From Incurvaria masculella (lineage: Eukaryota > Arthropoda > Insecta > Lepidoptera > Incurvariidae), in assembly GCA_946894095.1 (NCBI GenBank), contig OX335665.1, positions 3,048,001-3,112,000 on the forward strand: a DNA stretch of 64,000 bases, in the 5' to 3' direction. A program made the translations under genes and the position numbers. Positions 1 to 12,012 of this stretch are shown in pieces (position 1 is the stretch's first letter; each line of letters begins with the position of its first letter). Under the pieces are notes generated by a model. The model had not been told where the DNA came from. It worked only from the letters and a program-made list of their open reading frames with translations, and did not search any database.

Positions 1-288
1 ATTAACTAAAAATACGACTCCCACCTTTTTTTTTATCCGACATTACATTTGTATTTTCCATAGGACTGTCTGTGGTATTTTCTCACCACTGAAAAGATTG
101 GTCCAGCAACTAAGAAGTCGGAAGACAAAAGACTGTCGATGAGGTCGCGTGCATATTTTTTTGCAAATCGCAAAGAATAATATCAGTGATTGTGTGGTTC
201 CGTAAAGCCATTGTGTCGTGTTTCCCGGCTTGCTCTGCCTATTTGTGTTTATTGGATTTTCGTATCGCGTAAGTAGGGTGATGTTGTG

Positions 289-2005
289 ATGAATGAACCA
301 CCCGACCCGGACGACCCCGGCGGCCGCCATCATATGCCGCCGGGGTTCATTCTCGCTCAAGATGCATCTAGCGATAAGAGCGACAACCTTAATGATGCAT
401 TCCTAACCCCACCAGAGGCCAGCCATACCATTGAAATTCACAATTCATTCGATAGATTGTCTGATAATGAAGGCATGGACTTTTCCGCCATAATTGGTAA
501 AAGGAAACGAAAAATAAAAGAACATCAAAGAAAAAACAAAAGTAACAAACAAAACTCTCAACTCAAAGTTAAGATTGATTCATCACAATCATCTTTTATC
601 TCGTCAGATTGTGAACATGATGAAATAAAGCAGGCTCCCAATTCTCAGGTTATTGGGCCTCAAGCAGTCCTATCCAAACTAAACATATCCCAACAAGACC
701 TATCCCAACAAGACATATCCCAACAAGACCTATCCAAACAAGACCTATCCCAACAAGATCTATCCCAACAAGGCCCATCCCGGATTTCCACGAATGATAT
801 CTCAACTCCAAATCATACCGAACTTTACCGGGACTTTGACAAAGCTCCTTTCTTAGTCCACGTCCAGAGGGTGGAATCAAATCCATCGGCTGGAGTTGTT
901 CTGCATCCAGTTCATTTTGGTCAATTTTTAAAACGGAACTCATTCCAAGGTATCATAGACGGTGGGGTAAAGAGTGTGGGACGAAATAGAGTAACCGTCA
1001 CCTTCAAATCCGCCCAATATGCCAATCTATTCATACAAAATCATTATTTATCCGAAGCCAAATATAAGGCTTTTATTCCGTCATTTAATGTCACAAGAAT
1101 TGGATTGGTGAAAGGAATTCCAATTGAATGGTCCGAAGAGGATCTTTTGAAAGACATTGAAATTCCTGGCGGAGGAAGAGTCCTCAAAGTCAGACGCTTA
1201 AATTTCAAAAAAATGGTCGATGGTTCCCCTATGTGGAAACCAAAGTGTGGTTGTAACTTTTGATGGTCAGAGTCTTCCTGATAAGATCCTATTAATGTAT
1301 AATTCTATTCAAGTAGAACTTTACAAATATCCGACCATCCAATGCTTCAATTGCTCAAGATATGGACATACCAAGACAATATGCCGTTCGCAGCCACGTT
1401 GTTATAAATGCGGAGAATTCCATTCAGCCAATGACTGCAACATCACAGAAGAAAATGCAAGCTGCCTTTACTGTGAAGGCAGACACTATGCAACAAGTAA
1501 AATTTGTCCGGAACAAAATAGACAAAAAAATATTAAACATAAAATGGCAGAAGAAGCTATTTCATATACGGAGGCTGCCAGTCAATTTAGGCCCTCTAAG
1601 CGGTCCTTTGCAGAGGTCACCTCCAGCGCTCCAGTCAATAAACCATCCATTCCTACATACTCATACAAAAAAACATTCTTTTCGCAACCTCGAGCTCGCG
1701 CCCCTCTTCCTCAGGGGTACGATCGCAACGCTCATCAAGCCCTTCTTAATGATTTCACTCCTCCAACATCTCATAATGGTTCGGTTTTTCGAACTCCTTT
1801 GTTGACACCCTCTTCTCCAATTATTTCAATGGACCTTAGTAACCCTGAAAATGTTGACAAATTATTTTCTGCTTTTCTAAGTTTTATATCTTCCAATACT
1901 TTACCGTCCAACGCTGCTATTAATCATTCTCCAGACGCTTATAATGGGTTCAAACACTCCAGAATCCGCTCACCAGTGGGCTTACCTGACAAAATTAAAA
2001 AATAA
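289..2005 (+). pseudogene. LINE ORF1 (gag-like, three CCHC zinc knuckles), one frameshift
   Basis: This encodes the RNA-binding ORF1 protein of the LINE. The first in-frame ATG is at 289; an ATG at 281 opens a two-codon upstream ORF that overlaps it. Frame 1 runs to a stop at 1263, and the same protein continues in frame 2 from about 1235 to 2005, so a one-base shift lies near 1230-1245. An acidic Pro-rich N-terminus is followed by a basic Lys-rich stretch (about 500-560), a Gln-Asp-Leu-Ser repeat tract, an RRM-like region, and knuckles starting CFNCSRYGH, CYKCGEFH and CLYCEGRH between about 1344 and 1500. The ORF1-ORF2 spacer is unusually long, about 370 bp. Without the frameshift it would be a typical I-type gag. 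Confidence 0.88.
671..780 (+). repeat. 15-bp in-frame tandem repeat inside LINE ORF1
   Basis: About seven imperfect copies of a 15-bp unit (CAACAAGACCTATCC) encode a run of Ser-Gln-Gln-Asp-Leu pentapeptides. Because 15 is a multiple of three, changes in copy number keep the frame. It probably forms a flexible linker in the gag-like protein. Confidence 0.85.
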
Positions 2006-2112
2006 TTTCTTATCCAATATGAACTTTTCAATTTACACTTTAAATTTTAATTTCTTCAACAATATTATTTTACTTATCCAAAAGACAATATATAAAAAAT
2101 ATTTCGGCATCC

Positions 2113-2316
2113 AAATTTATTACCTGCGTTGTAGCAGAATATTTGGCTCCAAAAATATATATCTGCGACCAGCAGATTTTTGTACCAATGTTTGGATTGT
2201 TTTAATAAAAAATCCTCTTTATGTCATTAAAAAAAGCTCTAGCAGATTTTTCGACCACAAAATTTATTACTGCATGGTAGCAGAACATTTGGCAAAAATT
2301 TTTTTTATCTGCAACT
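2113..2316 (+). repeat. Pair of diverged direct repeats in the ORF1-ORF2 spacer of the LINE
   Basis: Two related segments of about 55 bp (2113-2168 and 2259-2314) share the order AATTTATTAC, TGTAGCAGAA/GGTAGCAGAA, ATTTGGC and ATCTGC. A second pair, AGCAGATTTTTGTACC (2171) and AGCAGATTTTTCGACC (2241), lies between them. The spacer carries no ORF of its own. Confidence 0.6.
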
Positions 2317-2379
2317 TAGCTTTCTTTAATTTTTATAGGGTCAAGTTTGAATGCATTCATCTCGCTTCATTTCATCAGA

Positions 2380-5300
2380 ATGTCTTCTACAATAATTCAG
2401 TGGAATTGTCGTAGCTTAATCAAAAATAAATCTGATTTACTCCACCTTATCAATAAACATCACCCTATCGTTATAGCAATTTCTGAAACCTGGTTAAAGC
2501 CATCAACCCACTTTAAGATTTCAGGATATGTTAGCTTCAGAGATGACCGAGCTGATGGATATGGGGGTTGCGCCCTGTTCATCAACAAAAAAATTCCATT
2601 TTCTTCCCTCACTCTTCCTGCCCGAGTTGATGGTATAAATGTTGTTGCCGTTATGGCAGACAATATAACATTTGTTTCGGTATATGTATCGTCTCCTACG
2701 CTCTCAACCACTCGATTTATTAAATCTATTTTTCAATCCATCCGCAAGCCTTATGTGGTTTTAGGCGATTTTAATTCTCATCACTCCGTGTGGGGGTCTG
2801 CAAATTGTGACCACCAAGGCAATAAATTGATTGAACTACTAGATGAATACAACATATGCCTTCTGAATGATGGTTCACCCACAAGACGGACTCCCCCGAA
2901 TCAGAATCCGAGTGCAGTGGATCTGACTCTTTGCACTCCAGATCTGGCTGCCCGTCTTTCATGGAAAATATCCAAATTTTCTCACGGCAGCGATCATTTT
3001 CCCATTATTATAAATATTCCTTGTCAGGCCCCTCCTTCCATAAATAAATCCCCTCTTCTTAAATATCGCTTGAATGAAGCTGATTGGGTGACGTTCAGTC
3101 TGAAAGTAGAAGAGGAGATGTCTAGTCTGCCGATCGTTACCTTAGACAATGTTTTACATTGTTACTCCAAATTTACATCATTATTGATAAGCACAGCAGA
3201 TCAAATTATTCCGCTCAAAAATACATCAAAAAATCATCGCCTTTCTCCTCCATGGTGGGATTCCGAATGTACCAAATCTGTTCGTGACCGTTCCTATGCC
3301 GAAACTTTATATGAAGAGTTTATGACTGATGAAAACTTTTTAAATTTACGCAAAATTCAAGCAGTTACTAAATGTACTCTTAAAAATAAAAAACGTAATG
3401 GATGGCAAAATTTTTGCCTTTCTCTCTCACCTAACACTTCATCTTCATTAGTTTGGCGCAATATTAAAAGGTACCGTTCTGTTTTCACGGAAGACAGTGC
3501 TTCAATACCTTCATCGGCTTCATGGAAAGACTCATTCCTAAATAAGCTAGCCCCCCCATCCGCCCCTACAGAAGATGAACTCCCGTCCCTTTATTCATTT
3601 GTTGGAGGTTGTACTCCCATGGAGGTTCCATTTTCATTAAAAGAACTCAAAATTGTTTTGAATCATGTTAAGGATTCTTCCCCAGGGCTGGATGGGATTC
3701 CTTATTCTTTTCTGGTTAAATCGAGAGATACAACCCTTGAATACTTTTTACAAATCATTAATTTCTTCTTTGACTATGGGGTAATTCCTGACTCCTGGAA
3801 AACTCAAATAATCATTCCAATCCTGAAATCTGGTAAAGACCCCAATGATGGTTCCTCTTATCGTCCGATTGCTCTGTCTTCTACCTTATGCAAAATTACA
3901 GAACATTTAATCAAAAACCGTTTAGAATGGTTCGTGGAACACAGAGAACTTCTTGCTAAAACACAATATGGATTTAGGAAAAGCAGAAGTACAATGGATA
4001 GTTTGGGGATTTTCACTACCGATATTCGACTTTCTTTTTCTCGGGACGAGTCTGTTGTGGCTGCATTCCTAGACATATCTGCAGCTTACGATAATGTCCT
4101 CCTACCAAAGCTCAAACAAAAAATGCTAAATCTACATATACCAGAAAAAATTGTTGCATATATTTTTAATATATTATCTCAAAGAACAATAATGTTAAGA
4201 GTAGAGGAACAATCAAACGACTCTAGAATAATCTGGAAAGGTTTACCACAAGGCTCTGTTCTCAGTCCTTTACTTTATAATATTTACACCCATGATCTTG
4301 ACAGATCAATAAACTCCTTTTCACGTGTCCTGCAATATGCGGATGATTTACTAATATACTCACCCCATAAATCTATTCCTAAAGGAGCTGAACAAATTGA
4401 ATACTCGCTAAGATCTTTGAACACATGGTTAACTGAACATGGGTTGGAACTGTCAGCCCAAAAGAGCTCTATAGTAGTATTCAGTAGAAAAAGAATTGTA
4501 CCCCCTATCACTATCACATACAACAATACAATTATTCCATTACATATTCAAACTAAATTCCTTGGCATAATCCTGGATTCAAAAATGACAGGTGTCTCTC
4601 ATCTAAATTATGTAATAAAAAAATGTGAAAAAAATATTAACATTATACGCACTCTAGCTGGGGTTTGGTGGGGAGCTCATCCATACTACCTCAAGTTATT
4701 GTACAATGCAATAATACGAAGTCATTTGGATTACGGTTCCTATATTTTAGAACCCTGCAATAGAACTGCTCTTAATAAGCTTAACATTATCCAAAACAAA
4801 TGCCTGCGTATTATAACAGGTGCCATGAAATCAAGTCCTATAAATGCTCTGCAAGTAGAATGCGTTGAACCTCCTCTTTATTTTCGCCGTCAGTTCTTGG
4901 CTGATCGTTTCTTGTTCAGGGCAAGCTATTTCTTACATCATCCAATAATTCCGAAACTAAATTTACTATCCCGATTTTCTCATACTGCGAAATATTGGGA
5001 AAAAAAGGCTCCCACCAGACTTGTAAAAAGTTATCGTAAGTTCAATAATGTCAAGGCTCCAGTATTCCGTTCTAACTCCTTACCAATGTTTTCATACCCT
5101 TTTCAAGTAGTTACGAGCAATGTAGAATTCCTTTTTTTGGCATTGAAAAAGAGTCTCCAAATGCTAATGAAGTCTTTCATTGCATCCTATCTGAAAACTG
5201 GGAAGGGTGGGAGTATATTTTTACTGATGCCTCCAAACTCACGGAGGAAGGCAGTGTTGGAGCTGCAGTATTTCATAAGAACAGCAACATCTACCAACTA

Positions 5301-6080
5301 ATTAAATGCCCTCCAGAGTCATCAGTTTTCACTGGTGAATCAACGGCATTACTGGAGGCAGTCAAGTTTTCATTATTATTAAAAAAATCTAATAAATTTA
5401 TAATATTTTCTGATTCCCGTAGTGCTCTTCAATCTCTCACTCAGAACCCCTTTCATTCTAACACACAAAATCCTATTCCTTTTTCCATTAAAGACATTCT
5501 CTACAATAACCCGGACAAACAAATAGTCTTTGCATGGATTCCGTCTCACTCAGGCATCCTGCCCAATCACCGGGTAGATGATCTTGCTAAACAAGCTGTT
5601 CTGCGAGGGGATAAAATCCCATATAGAAACTACCCACATGATTTAATTGCTCTCCCAAAAAAATCTCTTACTGAAAATTGGACCAAATTGTGGGCTAACT
5701 CTAGTAGATTTAAGGGTTCAAATTACGCCAAGATCCAGCCTAACATCCCTGCTAAGCCTTGGTTTCATCGTATCAAAATTAATAAATCTTCAACTTCTAT
5801 TATTTGCCGCCTTAGAATAGGCCACTGCTGTTCCCCTGTTCATTTGGCTAGACTTCATATTAAAGACTCATCAGTGTGCGAATGTGGCCTTGATGACGGG
5901 AATTTGGAACATATATTTTTCTGTTGTCCTCTTATTAATAAAACTGCTCCTTTATACGATTACCTTCCTCTACTCCAAATTCCTCTTCCTACCAATATTA
6001 ATTGCTTGCTCTCTTCATCTAACTTTAAAATTCTAAAGTTACTTGCTTCATTTATCAGTGCAAATGATCTTAAATTATGA
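2380..6080 (+). pseudogene. LINE ORF2: endonuclease, reverse transcriptase, RNase H (one frameshift)
   Basis: This is the polyprotein that cuts target DNA, copies LINE RNA and removes it. ATG 2380 is preferred because it directly precedes the endonuclease motif IQWNCRSL. The APE-type endonuclease shows AISETWLKP, GDFNSHH and SHGSDHF (about 2400-3010). The RT shows SSPGLDGIPYSF, YRPIALSS, AAFLDISAAYDN, GLPQGSVLSPLLYN and the catalytic LQYADDLLIY (about 3670-4360). Frame 1 stops at 5301. A shift in a T7 run near 5130-5137 moves the rest into frame 3, where RNase H motifs FTDAS, TGESTALLEA and FSDSRSAL are followed by HRVDDLAKQA, and then a C-terminal Cys/His cluster (SVCECG...LEHIFFCCP), ending at 6080. 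Apart from that shift it is open. Confidence 0.93.
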
Positions 6081-6213
6081 TTTTCTTTTATGTTTCGTTG
6101 GCAACTAATTTCAGAACCTTTTACACTATTTGTATATAGCTATGAACTTTGACATTGGCGAAATGTGTTAGATGCACGAAAGCCATTAAAAGGGACCCAA
6201 AAGTAGGACCCTA

Positions 6214-6236
6214 AAAAGAAGAAGAAGAAGAAGAAG
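6214..6236 (+). repeat. Terminal AAG simple repeat of the LINE
   Basis: About seven AAG/GAA units end the element. I-type LINEs commonly finish with a short simple repeat instead of poly(A). Confidence 0.85.
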
Positions 6237-6417
6237 TCAAAAAAGGCCAGCAATTTTTTGTCAAATCTGAATTTTGAGTGACTTCGCCGATATTCATTAT
6301 TGCACAACAAATATTTTAATTTACACGTGCGCTAGGTAATATAGCATTACGTTTACTTCCTTAAATACATTTCAAGAAGATTTGATTGAAAGGATTGAAA
6401 CCATGACTGTAGTAAGA

Positions 6418-6474
6418 TTAGAATATTTTCATTAGGAAAAACAATGACACAAGAATAGATCCCTGTGGGACTCC
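6418..6474 (-). pseudogene. Short LINE reverse-transcriptase relic (GVPQGS motif)
   Basis: On the minus strand a 19-codon stretch reads GVPQGSIL followed by a hydrophobic VSLFFL segment and a stop. This is the conserved motif before the RT catalytic YADD box. No other part of the RT is recognisable in 6237-6560, so it is a small fragment of an old insertion. Confidence 0.5.
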
Positions 6475-6559
6475 CTATATTTTTTTGGAGTAAAATGCCT
6501 ACGGTCCGCGCATGAGTTTTAAAATAGTGATAATTTATTGGTCATTCGTTTTTATTGAA

Positions 6560-9500
6560 TTAGGTACTTTTGGGTAAATTAAAGGTAATCGCATTTCTAT
6601 GAAGATTGCCCATTTCAGCTTCAAATATCACATCATTTATGAATTTTTCAGCTAACAATCTCTGGTGGCAGTCCAGTCTCTTTAATTTGATTCCCCAGCC
6701 TTGTGCTACGCAATCAGTTTCATTGTCTAGGTGGTTACTCGCAGACTTCCTTTGTTCTCTTTTCACTCCGTCTCCTTCTGGAGATTTCTTTTTCTTGTTT
6801 CTGCGGAATTTGGGCGAAGACAGCTTCTCCTGAAAGTAGAGAGATTTTTAATTTTATTTTAACCTAGAATGAAAGTTTTGCCCACGCAGTTAACCATAGC
6901 ACTGCCTAAATCTGTTATACTTTTTTTTTTAAACATTAATGAATTTCGGTATGGAGATAGTCAGGACCTCTGAGATGGACATAGGCTACTTTTTGTAGCA
7001 AAATGTAAAAGGGGGGTTATATAGGGGATGAAAGTTTGCACGGGGAACTCATATAACATCCAGGAAATAATTAAACCAGTAAGGTCGATACGCCACTACA
7101 CTCGGTGATAAGTCACGCCGCCAAGCATTCCGCTGTGTTCCGGTGTGATTTCCGTGGACCGAGTAGCAAGCGGAATTAAGGGCGAAGAGAAGTGGTCCAG
7201 TGATTCTAAAGCTGAATCACGCTTGGGAGTAAGGAATCGACACGACAGCCAAGAAGAACCCATTAAACGGGTGCTCCGCTGCCTGCCCGCCGAATAGTTC
7301 AGGGCCCGGTCTGTGTCTAATCAATACAGAAGGCTGTACCCAGATAGATGGTGCAGCCTTCTGTATTGGTTAGACCATAGCCTCCACAATATAGAAGGCT
7401 ATGGATAGACACAGACCGTTGGGACACGTAGAGAGCCAATTAATTTCATCAGGTTATTTTGGTGTTACCAATTTAGTAGTTATAACTTTTTCCTATGCTA
7501 TCTTTTTAAATGTTAAAGGATTCATTGCCTATTCGCTTCTCATATAAGTTATTCAAAGAGTTAGCTAAGGTCATAACATATGTAACACAAATCCTTTACG
7601 GGTAAGGGAACGAATGATGAAACCCAAAACTTCAGTGATTTTAGGCTTTCTATCAACAGCTAAATCATACAGTAATACATTCATCAACCATTATGTGTGC
7701 ATTAAAAACATTTTTGGCGAAACGTGATTCGCAGCCAACGGCTGGGTACCCGACCGTACATTGATACTCGGGACCAAAAAATGCCACCCAAAGTCAGGTC
7801 CCCATATTGAAAAATAGAGCTCAAATCTGTAGTGTTAATGGTACAAAATCAGAAATAGAACCTATTACTATGGGTGTTCCGCAGGGGTCCATACTGGGAC
7901 CACTGCTATTTCTGATTTATGTTAATGACATCTCAAGTTGTATATCAGAATACATGGAAATGGTAATGTTTGCAGATGACATCTCGGTAGTACTAAAAAA
8001 CGAAGATATTAATAAACTGAGAGAAGCCTTTTCATTGGTACTAGGATCACTTAAGACATGGTTTGAATGCAATAATCTGTTGCTAAATGTTAGCAAAACC
8101 AATATCATGCACTTTGCTCTAGGGACCCAAAGACGCAACATTAATGATGAACTTTTACCTACCGGCCATGACTTGACACTCAATCTTGCTAAGGAACTAA
8201 CTTTTTTAGGGGTAATATTTGATGCGAGTATTACTTGGCGACCACACATAGATTCATTAGCTAGCAAGTTAAGTTCAGCCTGTTACGCAATAAAAAAAAT
8301 TAAAGAATTATGTGGAACCCATGCTGCTAAAACAGTTTACCATGCATATTTCGAGAGCATCATGTTTTATGGGCTTATGTTTTGGGGTAATTCAGCAGAT
8401 TCTAATAGAATATTTGTGTTACAAAAAAGAGCCTTGAGATATATCTTAAGCATCAAAACTAGAGATAGTTGCAGGACATCGTTTGAGGGATTAGGAATCA
8501 TGACGATGCCAAGCGCATATGTATATCAAAACATATGCTATGCCAGGAAATACATGCATGAATCGCCCCTTAATTCCGACAATCATAGCTATGACACAAG
8601 ATGTAAAAATAATTTGCAACTTCCTAGACACAGGGCAGCGAAAACATCAAAGAGCTTCATATGTAATAGTGTCAGATTATACAATAAACTACCCTTAGAT
8701 ATTAGGAAACTAGACGATAAGAATTTCAAACGGAAAATCAAAAGTATGCTGATTGAAAAGAGTTATTACAATATTAAGGATGCCTTAACAGACAATAATT
8801 TTTATTTTTAGAGTATGACAACTGTAAATTTGTATTTTTTGTGACAATTTTGTATTATGACTAATGACATTCTATCCTCCATTTAGTAGTGGATTTTTGT
8901 TTGTGTGTATTAAATTTAGACTAGATTTAGGTACATTGACGATGGCACTATACACCAGATTTAGATTAAGTTCGTAAAATAATTTTGACTAGTATTACAT
9001 TGACGATGGCACTATACACCAGATTTAGGTTAAGCTCAATATTCATAATTCAGAATCATAATCAGTGTTTTTTTTTTATCTTTTGTTTTTTTATATTTAT
9101 TTTTTACGTTTCTCCTTATGTTTGCGAGCGGTGGCATTAATTAATCAACTACTTAAGTTTTAAACTTATTTTGTGACTGGCAAAATATGTTTGCCAGTTC
9201 TTATGTGCATGGAAGTATGCGACATTTATATCTTTGACATAGACCTAGCATAACGATTCTTGACATGTTTAAGTGTAGGTTACCTACCTATGAATGCAAT
9301 AAAACAATACAATACAATACAATACATACAAAAAGGTGATGATCATTCAACAACATTATGTGCATAGTGAATTTTGTTTAAATAAGATTTTCAAATCATC
9401 GAGGAGGAAACAGTTGCATTTATGCCTCCAGAATCACACCCATCAAATTAGCACATTGCGGACTCATCACAATATGTCACCAGAGTCCTGAGACCGTTAC

Positions 9501-12012
9501 AAGTTTTGTCGTTTGCATTCGAAGTGCAGTTTGGCCCGCTCGTCCGCACCTCTTTCTTTTGCCAGAAATGGCACCCATGCTAATTTTTTCCATTTTATTT
9601 AACCCACAACTAATTAAAAGTTAATTTTTGTATGGGGGTGACGTAGCCACTGTAATTTTTTTTTATGCAACCTGACATGGATGGCCACCAGTGTGATGGT
9701 TAATTAGATGCAATTCCAGGACCTTCCCTTTATGGGCACGGCTACATTAAACCGGATGGAAGACACGGACACATTTTTCATTGCCACTTCGACCATCTTT
9801 TCATCCAATGCGATGGTACCAACCCAGTCAGGCAGTCAGCATGTTTGCGTGCACTGCTGGACATACGCCTCTCCAATTTTTCTCTAGTCCTCCCGGCCCT
9901 CAGCGGTACGGAACCACTGCTTTCCGCCGACGCACTTGATGTCGTCGTCCCAACCCGGGCGGGCTTAAACCCTACCACCTAGAAGGGGAAGGGGACCTAC
10001 AGTTATACATGGATTCCGAGACATAGAGTAGCTCGCATTCGCGCTAGTCTAGTCCCCACGCCACTAGGCTACGAGTCACACAAAGGCGGTAGCGCCAGTG
10101 AGTTCAATTACGAATTCGTTTACTGATGATTTTCCCGAGTTCAAACGACATGTAAGAACGTCACAGGATGCTATTTAGTGCAACGAAAGTTGCGTGTCTC
10201 AAACTCGCAAGCGAACTAACTCCAGTTAGATGTTTTGAACTCACTCTTGGCTACGCTGCCGCCATACAAATGAGTTTCGATCGCTCCTCCGGTCCTCCCA
10301 TGCTCACTGGAAATAGCTTACCTCGTCAGTATCGGGCCATGAAATCTCATCTTCGATTTTAGGTGTAAAGCTGTCTCGATGCACCCATACCTCTTCAGTT
10401 TTAGTGTTACTCGTTGTTTCTAGCACTGTTTTTTCCCCTAGCCTAGGGCTTTCTTCTTTTGTTGATTCATCTCCAGTATTTAGTATCTTCTCCTTCGCAG
10501 CTGGGGATTCAGCCGTGACTTCCACTTTAGTCCATTCATCCTCAGGAACGGTTTCGAAAAGATTGAGGTATCGTGTATCGACTTCCGATAGAGGCGATGC
10601 ATGTTTGTGTCCTGCCTTTTTTTGGGCTACGTAGGTACGGTGCTTCTTTCTTATGTGCGACCGCATCTCTTTGAATGTCTGGAATCATAAAGATTATGTC
10701 CATGTTGTGTAGTATTTAATGTGTGTCCTGTCAAACAATATTTCTCAACGCTCAAAATACTTTTAGTTAAACAACTTCATTTTAGTGATTATTTTGATGA
10801 AAATTCACTCGGTTTGAGGCTTCGATGAAAAAGGAATGGATAGGGGACTAAACAAATTTGACGGTCCGTCAAAAGTACGCTCGGTCAGCTCATATGCTCA
10901 GTCGGTGTCAGACGTCAGTCATTAATTCGGTTGGGCAAGATTTCAAAGTATTAACAAAATGCCGTCTTGTGTTGTTGAAAAATATGGAAATAACACCAGA
11001 AAGGACCACAATAGCAATGGAATCACATTCCACGTATAAGTGCAAGCATATTCAGTATATTTTTATTTCAGCTGACCTCAAAGCTTCATGTACAGCAAAG
11101 GCACAAATAGGGTTGGCACAAGATAGATAAAAGGTTAGTTCCAATAATTTTTATTTCAGTATTTATTATGAGTAAACTTTATTTTAAAACAACTAGGGTT
11201 GTCACAAAGCAATAGTCTACTGTTTGTAAATATGTTTTCATTTTTATTTTGGGTTTAGTTAATCACATATTAGGTGACACGTGGAAATGATATAAGAATT
11301 TCAAAATATGTTTATTATTTCATATTTCCACAAGAACGAAAACGGAGACATTTATGGATTTTCCTATAAAGACATCAGTGCCAAGAAAAATACTGGCTTT
11401 CCAGGTACCGCGTATAATTAGTTCTTCAACTGGTTTTCATATAACAGCGAAGGGAAGACGAATTTTCAATCTTGAACACTGATTTTGCATATCTTTTTCC
11501 ACACATGAAAACGCATTAAAACTGAATTTTCGAAAGGGGTAATGACTTACCCCACATTCTCGCCAGATATCAGCGGAATCGGAGTCAAGACATTAATCAA
11601 TTTTGAGACCGTTTAAGAGACTAGGTTATAAATTAATTAGATATATTTCTCTGCCCGCCAGTTCAAATGATAATGGGGTGATGGTATGATTTTATGTACC
11701 TTTCTCCATTTCTCGCCAACTTTTTTTCCACCAAATCTGCAGCTGTTCAAAATTGTTGCAATTTCTTCCCATTTTCTTGTTACTTTTTCTTGAGTGTTCT
11801 CACGGATGTGGGCTGTGGAACACAAAATTGTCTTACTAAAATTATTTTAACCATTGGTTGAACGGTGGAATCGAATAGTTTGGTCTACCACCAGTGCTAC
11901 TTCAAAACAAAGCTAACAAAACAAGTATGAGTTGACACTCACTATTTTGCGCCCATCTGTTTTCAGGTTTTTCTAGCCACTCCAAAAGAAGAACCTTTTG
12001 CTGAGCTGACAT
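6560..12012 (-). CDS. Myb/SANT-like (MADF/zeste-type) DNA-binding domain protein, four exons
   Basis: Exons, in transcript order, are 12012-11943, 11812-11700, 10678-10322 and 6829-6560. All have GT..AG borders and compatible phases (1, 0, 0), giving about 269 residues. The start is the ATG at 12012. Residues 3-85 form a helix-turn-helix domain with Trp-rich helices (VLLLEWL; RKWEEIATILNS; FGGKKVGEKWRK; MRSHIRKK), as in the Myb/SANT-like family of insect regulators and transposon-derived proteins. The middle (about 100-180) is acidic and Ser/Thr/Glu-rich. The C-terminus has a basic patch (RRNKKKKSP) and a conserved-looking helix, LLAEKFINDVIFEAEMGNL, reminiscent of the ends of MADF/BESS-like proteins. 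The third intron (3.5 kb) contains a LINE and a SINE. Chromatin binding is inferred from the family; the target is unknown. No flanking transposase was found, so I take it as a host gene. Confidence 0.72.
7307..7418. repeat. Nested inverted repeats forming a potential three-way junction
   Basis: A perfect 13-bp outer stem (7307-7319 with 7406-7418) encloses two hairpins. The first pairs 7318-7340 with 7350-7372, 21 of 23 positions, around a 9-base loop. The second pairs 7375-7382 with 7397-7404. The two hairpins also share a diverged motif (CAATACAGAAGGCTGT / CAATATAGAAGGCTAT). It lies in intron 3 of the minus-strand Myb/SANT gene. Confidence 0.75.
7803..9328 (+). mobile_element. 5'-truncated LINE (Jockey/CR1-like) ending in an AATAC repeat
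   Basis: The element starts abruptly inside the RT and continues through the 3' UTR to a (AATAC)n tail at about 9296-9326. The 3' UTR contains a tandem duplication of 38 bp (8933-8970 and 8997-9034, beginning ACATTGACGATGGCACTATA). A second copy of this 3' end lies at 63563-63880 on the minus strand. Severe 5' truncation is the normal product of target-primed reverse transcription. Confidence 0.9.
7807..8811 (+). pseudogene. C-terminal half of LINE reverse transcriptase
   Basis: About 334 open codons carry MGVPQGSILGPLLFLIYVND and the catalytic box as FADDISVVL, followed by the thumb (LLLNVSKTNIMHF), and the C-terminal motifs VYHAYFESIMFYGLMFWGN and VLQKRALRYI. The endonuclease and the N-terminal RT motifs are absent, so it cannot act on its own. 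The open frame despite 5' loss suggests a recent insertion. Confidence 0.9.
9656..10086 (-). mobile_element. tRNA-derived SINE, minus orientation, interrupted by an RTE-like fragment
   Basis: Read on the minus strand, a tRNA-like head (TCGTAGCCTAGTGGCGTGG) precedes the common SINE body, which ends near 9656 in an A-rich tail after CATGTCAGGTTGCAT. About 128 bp (9826-9953) interrupts the body, flanked by CAACCC on both sides. It lies in intron 3 of the Myb/SANT gene. Confidence 0.85.
9826..9953 (-). mobile_element. RTE-type LINE 3' end inserted in a SINE
   Basis: The minus strand carries GGCGTATGTCCAGCAGTG, the common 3' end of RTE-like LINEs, encoding a C-terminus like YVQQ, and finishes in a degenerate ACTG-type tail. 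CAACCC repeats on both sides look like a short target-site duplication. A second copy lies at 49440-49577. Confidence 0.7.

Larger units (their letters stand above)
1..6236 (+). mobile_element. Non-LTR retrotransposon (LINE), I-clade-like, nearly full length
   Basis: The element has a 5' leader, a gag-like ORF1 with three CCHC knuckles, an ORF2 with endonuclease, reverse transcriptase and RNase H, a short 3' UTR and a terminal AAG simple repeat (about 6214-6236). RNase H after the RT plus a simple-repeat tail instead of poly(A) is typical of the I group of LINEs; the clade assignment is inference. The 5' boundary is not defined and may lie outside the window, and I found no target-site duplication. 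Each ORF carries a single frameshift, so the copy is young but probably inactive, unless the ORF2 shift, which falls in a T7 run, is a sequencing error. Confidence 0.93.
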
